64,000 nucleotides of DNA, from positions 142,025,001 through 142,089,000 of the forward strand of contig CM065815.1 in the NCBI GenBank assembly GCA_033398695.1. Reading direction: 5' to 3'. This document shows, one piece after another, positions 45,242 through 56,080 of the stretch. Each line of letters begins with the position of its first letter. The first letter of the stretch is position 1. The stretch is from Orobanche coerulescens. Its lineage: Eukaryota; Streptophyta; Magnoliopsida; Lamiales; Orobanchaceae. The notes under the pieces are model-generated. The model did no database searches and had not been told where the DNA came from. It saw nothing but the letters and a program-made list of their open reading frames with translations. The position numbers and the translations under genes were made by a program.

Positions 45242-46676
45242 TGTTCGCTATATTTTTAAACAATCCGCAAGTGTACAGAGTAAATGTAGAAAGCGGCGAG
45301 CAAGGTCGTATTCCACAGAGACTAAATATTTGTATTGTGTTGAGTACTAGATTATAGTGTTTCCGATTTTATCTAGACGATCGAAAGGTGAATGGATGGT
45401 TAATGAAATAAAATAAAATGATGACAATTTATTTTAAACAAATGAAAATATCCGAACTAAAGAGAATTGAAAGAGTTTTGAAAGATAGATTCCAAGGCTA
45501 GGTTTCTGTTGATCACTAAATTTAGTCGGGATTGATGTCGAAGGGTTCTAAGTGCGCCTCCAAAATGATAATCACAACAATATTCTAAAGTCTCTCTCGA
45601 GATGCATTAAAATGTAGATTAAACAACCTATAACAGCGTCTCCGTCTATTATAAATTATCTAACTCCAAAATGTTCATAAGATTAAACATCATCATAGCT
45701 CATCACCGATTTCTCAATCTCGTAATTTACTACATCAAATACTCGAAACCTATTAATGCCCTCTTCTCTCGAATTTTGAGCAATTATGTTAAACATGTAA
45801 AAACATTGATCAAGTGTTCTAATATGAATTAAAACCGAGCATTCAATAAAGAAATCACACTAGATATATATAATCATAAATCCCTCAAAAACAACATGAT
45901 TAAACGTACTCCCATGCCCGGAATCTACAAGTTTAGCCAGACATGGTAATGAAAAAAATCTCAATAAATATCATGTTCATCATGTTCATGCTAAATAAAA
46001 CAACAAAAATAAGTAAAGGATAGGGAGAAGATAAAACTCGGATAGTGTCTTGAGTGGATTTAGGATCAAGCCTTCAAAATGTTCTTGAAGTGTTCTTCCA
46101 AAAACTCCCTTCAAATCCCTTCTTTTGATTGGAAAAGCCCTCAAATCTTTTGTTATCCTCTCTCCAATCTCTCCAATATTCAGAATATCCCCTCAAATCT
46201 AATCCGAAGGCCCCTTTTATCAACCCAAAAAGACCACTTTTTTCTCATCAAATCTTGCAAAAATGTAAAAAAGTGATTTTTCCACCGAAAAGTGAAACGA
46301 CCCATGTCATACTGCTCTAAAAAACAACAATTGGCGATGGGCAATGAACCCGACCGTGTCAGTTGACACGACCGATCAAGTGACACGGCCCATGTCAAAT
46401 GACACGGCCGTGTCTGTGTTGGTCCGTTTTGACTCCTTTTTTTCTTCTTTTTCGGCTCGATCTTTCGTTTCCGCATTGCTTGATATGTATTGGGGGTTGA
46501 GACTTCGTTTTCACTTGATTAATGTCCTTAAAATACCTATAAAATCAATAAAACATACTCAAGCGTGATCGAGTCCAATAAACACAATATGAGCACAAAC
46601 GACACAATTCTACACATTTTAGGATCTTAAAATTCGGAGAAGCTTTGCAACAATATGTGTAAAATGAGTGTTATCA
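45242..46676 (-). repeat. ATH- 3' LTR
   Basis: TGTTCGCTATA ... GAGTGTTATCA, the inverted counterpart of 26510-27912. It contains GTGTCAGTTGACACGACC and ACACGGCCGTGTC around 46360-46412. Confidence 0.88.
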
Positions 46677-46695
46677 AAATCCCCCAAACTTGAAC
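46677..46695 (-). promoter_or_regulatory. ATH- polypurine tract
   Basis: Minus strand reads CAAGTTTGGGGGATTTT against the LTR start TGATAACAC, the Athila-type PPT. Confidence 0.8.
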
Positions 46696-48461
46696 GTTGA
46701 TCATCCCGAGCAATGCGCTTCAAAATAATCACTCTTATGGGAACTCATCCCTCAACACACCTCGAAGGATCATTTTGAAAATTCACCAATGCGCCTCAAG
46801 AAATAAAGAAGTTGAGTTCTATAAAGTATTCAAATCTCTGGGGTTCTTCCTTAACATCATAGCTAATACTTGAAGAATACGAACCTCACCGGTCAAGTGT
46901 ATTCCGTCACTCTCAAAGTGTATAATGGGATAAGTGATGCTCAAAACTGATTCAATGAAATAAGAATCCCTATAGGCTTGCCAATCGTCTACATCTTTAC
47001 CACTAGTTGTGCATGTAAATTTGGTGAATAAAAAAGGACTTTATTGGTTGTAATGTAGGCTATTTGGTCGGGCTAGGATAAGTATGGCTTAAAGTGACTT
47101 GACTTGAGAAAATTAGAACATCACCTCAATAATCACTTCTCTCAATTAGAAGCTCAAAATTTTGTTTACCCTGGAATTTGCTTCCTTCAACCCCTTGATT
47201 TTAATATAATCGAAATAAGCGCTTTTTGAAAGTGAAAATCACAACCTTATTCCTCCTTGTCGCTCCATTTATTTTATTTTCTCCTTATCGCTCCATTTAA
47301 CCATTATTTTTTTCTCCATTTTTTTGTTTTTTTTTGTGGTCAATAACATCATCATTATAATCACATCATTCTTCCTTCAAATTTATTTTGATAAATCATC
47401 GCCACTGGACCAACAATCTTCCCAATCGCCCCCACACACCTTTTCATGCTTTTGCCAATTTGTTCTAATACGCTCAAGTATAGGGACAAAAGTTTATTAT
47501 GGAACGGAAAGCTCATAATGTGGCTAACAAGAAATAGGCTTTAAGCTCAACTGGGCTAACTAGGAAATTAATAATTGTCGGGTTTCCAAAAAGGTTTGAA
47601 GGGCTAATAAAAAAAATCGCCTAAAATCACTTTCACTAATTTGCACGCACACTTGTAGTTTCGAATAAGATACCAAGGCAAGTTCTAGAGTCTTAACACA
47701 TGAATGGTACACTCGACAATGAAACATGCAAATTTAATGATGCACGAAGGCTCAAAAGCTCACAAGTTAGAATTATTCATATTTCCAAGGTATTAAACTA
47801 TTTATTCAATTTCACACCTTTTTGATTATTCTACAATTTTTCCTCTTCAAATTATCCTCGATTTGTATATCAAAATAACAAAATAAATCACGAGGCATCC
47901 AAGACAAGAGTTCATTCTTTCGAGTTTCATCCAAATTCATGATACTCAAAACATACTGAGTTCAAAACAAAACAAGACACACCAAAAAAAAACAAAAAAT
48001 CACAAAAAAAACGCAAATAAAAATCACAACAAAATCCAAACCAAAATCCAAAAGTCAAAATAAAAATAAACAAACAATATAAGTATTTCTTAATCCAATA
48101 TCTCCCTCAAACTTGAATTAAAGAGTATACACACGAAGGGAGTATAATATTTAAATAATAAAAAACTTTGGGTTAAGAAATACTTACAACCGGTCCTACT
48201 GATTGGGCGGAGGGAAATGGCCTTATTGGACATGCCATTCGTGCATTTGTCGTAATAAGGTCCGCATCTCGTCTTGTTTCTGGCGGATCTCGTCTTGTTT
48301 CTGTCGGGTCTCCTCGCGGAAAGCCTCAAACTCCTCTCTAGGCGCTGATCGAGATGTGGAATGTCTTAATTCGGCCTGTCTCAATGACTCGGGCCAGTTC
48401 CTCTCTCTCTCTCTTCTTTCTCTTCCTCGTCTTTCGGGCCTCTCTCATAAGCATCCTCTTC
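46696..48461 (-). other. ATH- long 3' non-coding region
   Basis: AT-rich, with T-tracts (47290-47340) and A-tracts (47960-48070). There is no supported gene. Long untranslated stretches before the 3' LTR are usual for Athila-type elements. Confidence 0.6.
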
Positions 48462-49097
48462 CTACATTCTTTTCGCTCTATCTTCTTCTTGCATTCTCTC
48501 GGCTCTATCCTTATTTTCTGTATGCTGAGGTCGAACATTTCGAGCAAAGTGGCTATCACCAGGAGAGATTAATCCAGCTGCTACCCGAGCCAATTTATGC
48601 ACCTCCGTGGCCATTTGTAAGTTTCCTAAATCCCGAATACTAACAATCGTCGTCAGAGGTGTATTCGGGAGGAGGAAATGATCGTCGTCATTCCGTAGGA
48701 ATATAACATGCGAGTGATAATCCAGGATATTCATCAATCTCATGACTTGCAAAGATAGAAGCATATTTCCTGGAAGGGGAGTTCGGTTGTCCAGTGATAT
48801 ATCAAGATGAAGTGCGGTAAGGGTAATTAGACCCCATATCCAAATCTCTCCTCTCGGTTTAGTAACTACATCCTCAAAATGATCCATTAATATAGCCCCG
48901 GTTGCTGGATCCATCCCGTCGAGCATCTGAGATAGAACGTACAACTCTCGCTGGGTGATCGGCCCTGTTTCTTTCTGGTCGAAGATAGTGCTCGCAATTA
49001 CTTTGTGTAGATAGTGGAGGATATGATTGAGAATAGAGGATCCCTTGGCCGACTTTGGGATGTAAGGACGTGCCTCACTCCCCGGGTACTCTACCAT
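48462..49097 (-). CDS. ATH- 3' ORF (Athila ORF-1-like), partial
   Basis: An open frame of 211 codons in the position after integrase, where Athila elements carry an extra ORF. Readable text includes VIASTIFDQKETGPITQREL, then LSQMLDGMDPATGAILMDHF, then GEIWIWGLITLTALHLDI; the C-terminus is rich in Glu, Arg and Lys. This resembles the plant Athila ORF-1 family, often called env-like by position only. I see no convincing membrane segment. The true start is probably upstream, where RE2 now interrupts at 49341. Confidence 0.6.
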   Translation of the reverse strand: MVEYPGSEARPYIPKSAKGSSILNHILHYLHKVIASTIFDQKETGPITQRELYVLSQMLDGMDPATGAILMDHFEDVVTKPRGEIWIWGLITLTALHLDISLDNRTPLPGNMLLSLQVMRLMNILDYHSHVIFLRNDDDHFLLPNTPLTTIVSIRDLGNLQMATEVHKLARVAAGLISPGDSHFARNVRPQHTENKDRAERMQEEDRAKRM

Positions 49098-49340
49098 TGC
49101 CCGCCAATATGTTTCACACTCGAATCGATTTATTTGGTATTCTCCGTGCCTTCATGCGTCATAGATATCCTCTAATCCCCATGGAGATAATTTCTCATTC
49201 TGATTGTTCGGGCGGAATTCCAAAGCGATCGGCTCATGAGTGATAGGGTCTCTTTTAACCGTAAGCGTGCTAAGGAATTATAGTTTGAGGCATCGGTAGG
49301 TGGGATAATGCTGTGTCATCATCGCCTCCCACCTTATTCT
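49098..49340 (-). pseudogene. ATH- 3' ORF upstream part, broken
   Basis: Continues the 3' ORF region with stops up to the RE2 insertion. The last five bases, ATTCT, are the target duplication. Confidence 0.45.
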
Positions 49341-49659
49341 TGTAATATCCGGTATTTTTCTTTCCCTTGTATTTCACTTTTGGTATATTTCTCGGTCATA
49401 GTGACCCTCATGTATCTTTCAGTATGTCCTTCCTGTCAATTGTTGAATTGTGTTCTCGTTATTGTTCGTTGTTTCAATTTTCCTCACAGGAGTTCGACTT
49501 TGTTAGATCACCATTAATTTTTGGTGACTCCAAAAATTATAAATCTTTGCAATATTATAGAACATCGAGTTAGCTTTCCAATGGTTCAAACGGTGAGTCA
49601 ATCGGAGTCCGGACGAGAGAGTTATGGTCGTTTCAGTTTTTGGCCGAGCACTTCCAGGA

Positions 49660-49870
49660 GCCTTTCGCCGATAGGGGGTCGATAGACTCTACCGCGGCAT
49701 TCCGTATGGGTATCGGTTGGCCTATCGGCCGATAGGCTGGCCGATATGTAAATTTCTTCACCTTCGAACTTCCAAGAGCCTTTCGGCCGATAAGGGGGTC
49801 GATAGACCCTCACGCGGCATTCCATATGGCTATCGGTTATTTGCTATCGGCCGATAGGCGGCCGATAGTT
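49660..49870 (+). repeat. TATCGGCCGATA palindrome array in RE2 U3
   Basis: Copies of CTATCGGCCGATAGG and the half-site GGCCGATA, arranged as two units of about 110 bases. The 3' LTR copy is at 56396-56622. It lies directly upstream of TATAAATG. Confidence 0.85.
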
Positions 49871-49883
49871 CTCGCTGCTACCC

Positions 49884-49891
49884 TATAAATG
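49884..49891 (+). promoter_or_regulatory. RE2 LTR TATA box
   Basis: TATAAATG next to the array; repeated at 56632 in the 3' LTR. Confidence 0.75.
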
Positions 49892-51269
49892 TGTTGTTTT
49901 GAGCGAACACTCATTTTTCCTTCCCATTTTACACGGCGTCGAGAGAGATATAGAGGAGAGAGAGTTCTTCATCCGGGGTCGATTTTCATCATTTCTTTTC
50001 GGTTGTGAGGCTCGGATAATCAATCTAACGCGTGTTCTACGGATCGTAATACTTGAATCACTCAAGGTAATATCTCTTGAAACCCTACCTTTTGGATAAT
50101 TGGGGATTTTGGGGTTTTGTCCGATTCTTTCCGCTTGATGGATTCATGATGAATATGATTATTCTTGTTGGTATTCTTAGTTTCCTACGGATTCATGGTA
50201 TATTTCGTGATTTTTACGGAATCGAGAGGGTTCGGTTGTGGTCCGCCCTCGTTGTTGTTTGTATACGAATATACATGAATCGTAGGCGGGTTTCCGGAGT
50301 ATTCCATTTCCATAATCGTTTAGAAGTGGTTATGATTGTGCTATTCAAATCGTTAGGTTCATTTCCACGGTCCCTTGCGGTCGTGTTCAACTCTTCCGCT
50401 CCGCTTCGTGTTATCATCTATTTAATCGAGGCAAGTATTTTTGGAAACCTTTATGCTTAACGTGAAATAGTAATGTATATTGTGTGTGATTGCTCACCTC
50501 GGGAGGGTCCGACGGGATCACGGAGGGAATCCAATGGTATAGCCACGGATTCACGAGTTTGTTTCGCTAGCCACTCGGGAGGGTCCTTAGGGATCACGGA
50601 GCGGATCAATGGTATAGCCCTGTTCCCAAGGCGATGCGTGTGCGTGGTTTGTTTTATAATATGGCCACTGGGAGGGTCCTTAGGGATCACGGAGCGGGAT
50701 CAATGGTATAGCCCTGCTCCTACGGCAAATTGTTTGACTGCTTATTTCGGAAAGGACATGTCTAGTTTTGGTTTTAGAAAATGATATTGACGCATGTACT
50801 ATGAAATGTGTAAGCGATTGGGTTGCCTTGATTACTTGTACTAGCGTAATTGCTAACCCCTCTGGGACCCGCTTTGGGGAAATTCGCTTTATGAATTTCA
50901 GTCGTTCATCGGGACGAGCGGCGCTGGACCAAGACACGGATGATGGCCATGCGTGATGATTGTGCATAAGAGAAGTCTTAATGTCTTTTTGTCTTTTCAT
51001 CTTTTATGGCTTTTGAACTAATAGTTGTACTCGAGTACTTAAGAGTTCTTGTTCGTCCAGCATTGTATTGTTGTGTTTATGTTGTGTTGATGATGATGTT
51101 ATATTGACCGTTGAACCGGTGGATTGTTCTGCTTTTGCGTCTTTATGACGTGGTGTTATTTTATCGCTTCGTGAGTCGTTGTGTATGATGTCGTTTCACT
51201 GGTGGGTCCCATATAGGGATTCACGGCTACTGTAATATACCTCGGATATCCCGGGGTGTTAAGGTAAAA

Positions 51270-51284
51270 TGGTATCGTGAGCGC
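51270..51284 (+). promoter_or_regulatory. RE2 primer binding site (tRNA-iMet), with an extra base
   Basis: TGGTATCGTGAGCGCT aligns with TGGTATCGGAGC of RE1 but has small changes, possibly consensus errors. Confidence 0.7.
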
Positions 51285-51508
51285 TGTGTTTATGGATACC
51301 TAGGCTTGTTGGTTTATTGGGTCTTGTGGTGTTTGGTCTTGCACATCATCGTCACGCCGCCATGATTCCTAGATTTACCAAAGGTCCGTAAGTTTTCCTT
51401 CCTCTGTTCATTATTTCCCTTGTGTCGTACCTTTGATTCTCGACTTGTAATTGTTCTTCTCTCGTACTTACCCTCGTATGGCTTTTGCTACTTGTTTAAC
51501 TCCAGCAT

Positions 51509-52510
51509 GGATGCTGGAAGAGGTCGTGGTCGCGGTCGTGGTCGTGGACGCGCCGGGACGTGGGGCCGGTGGGGCGGCCACGCCACGCCGGGAGCCGGCG
51601 CATCGGGCGACCGTCATAGCCATGCTTCTTCTCGGAGCGTGCCGATCTTGGTATCGCGGCCGTAATGCAAAGAAATGGTAAACCAGATGGCGGCTATAGC
51701 TCGTGGTCCGTAACCCCAACCGTGCCCATGCTAATCGGGCGGAGCGTATCGCCGGCTTCAGGATGTCATCAAGATGCATCCTCCCGGCCGGGAGCTGACC
51801 CGATCGGCTGGGAAGGGTGGATCAAGGAGATATCCAAAGTATTCACTGCTACCAACTGTCCCGAGGACCGTAAAGTCCCTATTGCTCAATATTTTCTCAC
51901 TGGGGACGCTACGGACTGGTGGGAGGCCGTTGGGCCCAAAGACCATGCTGCTTCGTGGGCTGAGTTTCAAGAGTTGATGGAGACCGAATATTGTCCGTGG
52001 CCGGTCAGACAGGCTCGAGTGCATGCTTTCTACGATGCTCAACCTCGGGATATTCCCGTATCCCAAGCTATTGCTGATTTCAACAAAGAGTTGGGTTATG
52101 TGAAGACCCAAGTTGTCGCAGAGAGCGACAAAATTTTCCATTTTTCCAGGAGGATGAAGCTGCCCATTCGGGACTATATGTCTGGGCTCGTCTGTACTAC
52201 CCTGAAGGATTATCAGAGTCGAGCCCTTGCTTATGATATGTCAGTGACGGCGAGTGATTTGGCTCGTGAGAGCAAGAAGCAGAAGTCGGTCGGAAACTTT
52301 TCTGGTCCCAAGAGTGGAGGCGGCAGAAATCTCGAGCCGCGAATATTTCTACGGCGGTTCGGCTGCTTTCTGGGAGCTTTCGGGTGCCGCGAACCCCGCT
52401 CGTGAGCTTACATGCTTTAATCGCGCCTTTCGGGTCATAAGAATCGGGACTGTCCTCGTCCGCCTTTAACTTGTCATACTTGTGGTCGGTCGGGCCACAA
52501 GGCTTCTTTG
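51509..52510 (+). pseudogene. RE2 gag
   Basis: The start ATG at 51509 opens an Arg/Gly-rich stretch. Frame breaks occur near 51580-51780, then a long open frame to 52405 holds the capsid text (KVPIAQYFLTGDATDWW, EYCPWPVRQ, IRDYMSGLVCTTLKDYQSRALAY). It continues well past the point where RE1 breaks. Zinc-knuckle text [12 protein letters not shown] is at about 52470-52510, and the first knuckle is damaged. Confidence 0.88.
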
Positions 52511-52639
52511 TGATCGGCTCAGACGGCCGCGGTGCCGTTCTTCTCACCCAAAGACCTATGGAGCCGAGTGTGAACCAGTGGCTCATTTGCTCGCCGCCTC
52601 CACCGAGTGCCGGCCGAGGTAGGGGTCGGGTCGCCGCTA

Positions 52640-53230
52640 GGGGTGGAGCTTCCATGTCGGCTCGCTCAGCCACGTATCTATGATATGAGGAGAGCTGATG
52701 ATCCAAAGAGCATCGTGTGGCGGCAGTACCGTTCATATCCATTCTCATCCCGTCGTGTGCTTTTGATTCGGTGCTACGCATTCATTCATTTCTCTAGAGT
52801 GTGTACGTCGTTTGAGTCTCGATTGCTTGTCACCTTGTGAGCCTTTCATCGTTAAACTTCCTAGCGGTGATAGAATTGTCGGTGATCGAGAAGTCCGGAC
52901 TGCTCGTGATTATTTGTGAGAGGGCTTGGCTCTCTAATCTTATTGTTGTGGGTATCGAGGGCGAGGATTTAATTCTCGGAATGATTAGCTCGAGCGGCAT
53001 GGTGCAATCATGAACTACCGCACGAGGATCATTACCATGTTAGCCGAGGACGGCATCAACACTCTTTCGCGGCGAAAGAGAAACCAAGTTTGTTATTAAC
53101 GCCTTGAAGGCGGTGAAACTCTGCGAAAAGGATGTACTGGTTATTGGTGCTACGCCTTGAAGGCGGAGAATGGTGGAGTAGATTTTTCATCTATTACATT
53201 CGTTAGTGATTTACCCGATGTATTTCCTGA
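52640..53230 (+). pseudogene. RE2 protease region
   Basis: Matches RE1 protease with several one-base losses. The D-S-G-A motif at about 52765 is broken because GATTCGGTGCT has one G fewer than in RE1. The [12 protein letters not shown] region is at about 52965. Confidence 0.78.
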
Positions 53231-56044
53231 ATAGTTGCCGGGATTGCCTACGGATAGTGAGGTTGAGTTTACTATAGAGTTAGAGCCGGGCGCGGCTCCG
53301 ATTTCGAAGGCGCCGTATCGCATGGCACCTTCAGAGATGGCCGAGTTGAAGGAACAGTTGAGTGAACTTCTTGAGTCGGGGTATGTTCGACCGAGCGCCT
53401 CGCCTTGGGGCGCACCGGTCTTGTTTGTGCGTAATAAGGATGGTTCACTACGTTTGTGTATCGACTATCGTGAACTGAACAAGGTGACCATCAAGAACAA
53501 GTATCCTTTGCCGAGAATTGACGACTTGTTCGACCGATTGCAGGAGTCATGCGGTATTCTCGAAGATTGATTTAAAATCGTGGTACTATCACCCGAGTGA
53601 GAGAGTCCGACGTGCCAAAACGGCTTTTCGGACGAGATACGGACATTATGAGTTTGTAGTTATGCCTTTCGGTTAACTAACGCTACGGCGGTGTTCATGC
53701 GATTGATGAACAAAGTCTTTATCGAGTATTTGGATAAGTGTGTCGTCGTCTTCATTGACGATATTCTTATTTATTCTAGGAACGAGGAAGAGCATGCCCA
53801 TCATTTGCGGATAGTGTTAGACATTTTGAGGGCCGAGCAACTCTATGCGAAGTTCTCGAAATGTGAGTTCTGCCGAAGGAAGTGATGTTTTGGGTCACGT
53901 GATTTCAGAGGGGTTCGTGTAGATCCGCAAAATTGAGGCGGTGTTGGATTGGGCATCGCCACAAATGTGAAGGAGGTCCGTAGTTTCTTGGGTTTGGTGG
54001 CTACTACCGTAGGTTCGCCGAGGGTTTCTCAAAACTAGCTCGACCACTTACACAGCTTGCTCCAAATCCGAGAAGTTCGTCTCGGACCGATGAGAGGCGA
54101 TCGAGTTTTGAGGAGCTGAAGAAGCGTTTGACTTCAGCCCGGTTTTGACATTGCCATGTGGCAACGAGGGTTTCGCCGCTTTTAGCGATGCTTCGGGTCG
54201 TGGTCTTGGGTGCGTATTGATGCAAAGACGGCAAGACCATTGCCTATGCGTCGAGACGCTTGAGGCCGTATGAGCTTAACTACCCTACTCACGATTTGGA
54301 GTTAGCGGCGGTGGTCTTTGCACTCAAGATTTGGCGTCACTATCTTTTCGGCTCGCATGTCGATTTTACCGATCATAAAGTCTCAAGTACATATTTACTC
54401 AATGAGAGTTGAATATGAGGCAGAGGAGGTGGTTAGAGTTGATTAAGGATTATGACCTCGAAATCCTTTATCATCCGGTAAGGCGAATGTCGTGGCCGAC
54501 GCCTTGAGTCGGAAACCGATTGCGTTGCGAACGCTTGAGGTCCTTACGCCTCGCCTCGAGCCGGCGGGCCTTGATCGGGTTAGATGTTGAGGTTTTGCCG
54601 CTGGATCTGTCGGGCAACTTTGTGCCTTAGAAATTTCGCTGCCTTTGATCGATGAAATTAAATCAAGCAATTAGAGGATCCGATGATTACTCAAATCCGA
54701 GAGAACGTTCTTAAAGGAAAGTCTCTGGGTTTGTGATTCACGAGGATGGCGTTTTGAGATTCCAGAGTCGGCTTTGTGTGCCGAACGACTCGAGTTGAGG
54801 CAGAGTATTTTACGGAGGCCCATGCTACACCTTATTCCGTTCATCCCGTACGAGTAAGATGTACAAGGACACGAGGAGGAACTTCGTGGAATGATATGAA
54901 GGAGGAAGTCGCACGCTTGTGGCGAGATGTTTGACTTGCCAGCGAGTCAAAATCGAGCATCGACCGGGTCAAGTTATTGCGATCACTTCTGCTCCGAATG
55001 GAAATGGGAAGATATATCGATGGATTTCGTTACGAGTTTGCCGAGATCGAGGTCGGGCATGAATATGGTATGGGTGATTGTTGATCGCCCGACCAAGTCG
55101 GCACATTTTCCGGGCATCAAGGACACTTGGGGCCCTGAGAAGTTAGCTCGTGTTTATTGCGCAGATCGTGAGACTTCACGGTACTCAAGTCTATTGTTTC
55201 GGATCGTGACGGCCGCTTTTGTATCGCACTTGGCAAAGTGTGCATAAGGCGTTAGGTACCGGTTGCGTTTGAGTACCTCTTTTCATCCCGATCGGATGGG
55301 CGGTAACGCACTATCCGGACATTCGAGGACATGTTGCGTGCTTGTGCCCTCGATTGAGCAAAGGATCGGGAGGAGCATTTGCCATTGATCGAATTCACGT
55401 ACAACAATAGTTGGCACGCGTCGATTCGGATGGCACCGTATGAGGCACTTTATGGCGGCGATGTCGATCGCCGATTTGTTGGAATGAGGCGTCCGATTTA
55501 GTCGGGACCGAGCCGGATGTCGCTTTTAGAGACGAGGCGGAAGATAGAGTTAATTCGAGAACGGATGTTGATCGCCTGAGTCGGCGAAGTCATATGCTGA
55601 CGTCCGTCGCCGACCTTTGGAATTCGAGGTGGGAGACCACGTTTTGCTAAAGGTGTCGCCGACGAAGGGAGTTTTTCGTTTGGGAAGAAAGGAAAGCCGA
55701 GCCCGAGATTTATTGGACCTTTGAGATTCTCGAGCGAGTCGGTAAATTAGCGTACCGTTTGGCGTTACCTCCACCTTGAGTCATGTTCATAGCATTTTCA
55801 TGTTTCCCGATTGAGGAAATATGTTCGGATCCTAGTCACGTCATCGATTATGGCGAGGTTGATATTGCCAAGATATTACTTTTGAGGAGCGTCCTTTGAA
55901 GATTTTGGAGCATCGTGAGAAACGACTGAGGCATAAGACCATCCCTTTGGTCAAAGTTCAGTGGTCGAGACACGGTGTCGAGGAGGCAACTTGGGAAACC
56001 GAGGATAGCATGCGTACTAGGTACCCGGAGTTGTTTGTTTCTTA
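53231..56044 (+). pseudogene. RE2 pol: RT, RNase H, integrase, chromodomain
   Basis: RT fingers are open at 53235-53570 ([29 protein letters not shown]). RT palm 53691-53885 has FIDDILIYS intact. RNase H is at about 54180-54500. Integrase at about 54850-55450 has MDFV in place of MDFI (Asp kept) and the SDRDGR region in a shifted frame. The chromodomain tail (VKVQWSRHGVEEATWETED) is at about 55940-56010 and ends at TAA 56042. Every domain of a Tekay-like pol is present but frames shift repeatedly. Confidence 0.88.
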
Positions 56045-56068
56045 AGTTTCGGGACGAAACTTATTTTT

Positions 56069-56080
56069 AGAGGGGTAGAA
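56069..56080 (+). promoter_or_regulatory. RE2 polypurine tract
   Basis: AGAGGGGTAGAA directly before the 3' LTR. Confidence 0.88.

Larger units (their letters stand above)
49341..51262 (+). repeat. RE2 5' LTR
   Basis: Conserved U3 block (about 49455-49634), TATCGGCCGATA array (49660-49870), TATA (49884-49891), leader, donor-like CAAG|GTAATATC at 50067, then repeats of GGGAGGGTCCTTAGGGATCACGG. The end reads GTGTTAAG instead of GTGTTACA. Confidence 0.93.

Noticed and set aside
48462..49097. Athila 3' ORF as a viral envelope gene
   Set aside because: I see no signal peptide, membrane segment or fusion-type motif. Env-like is only a positional label for this family.
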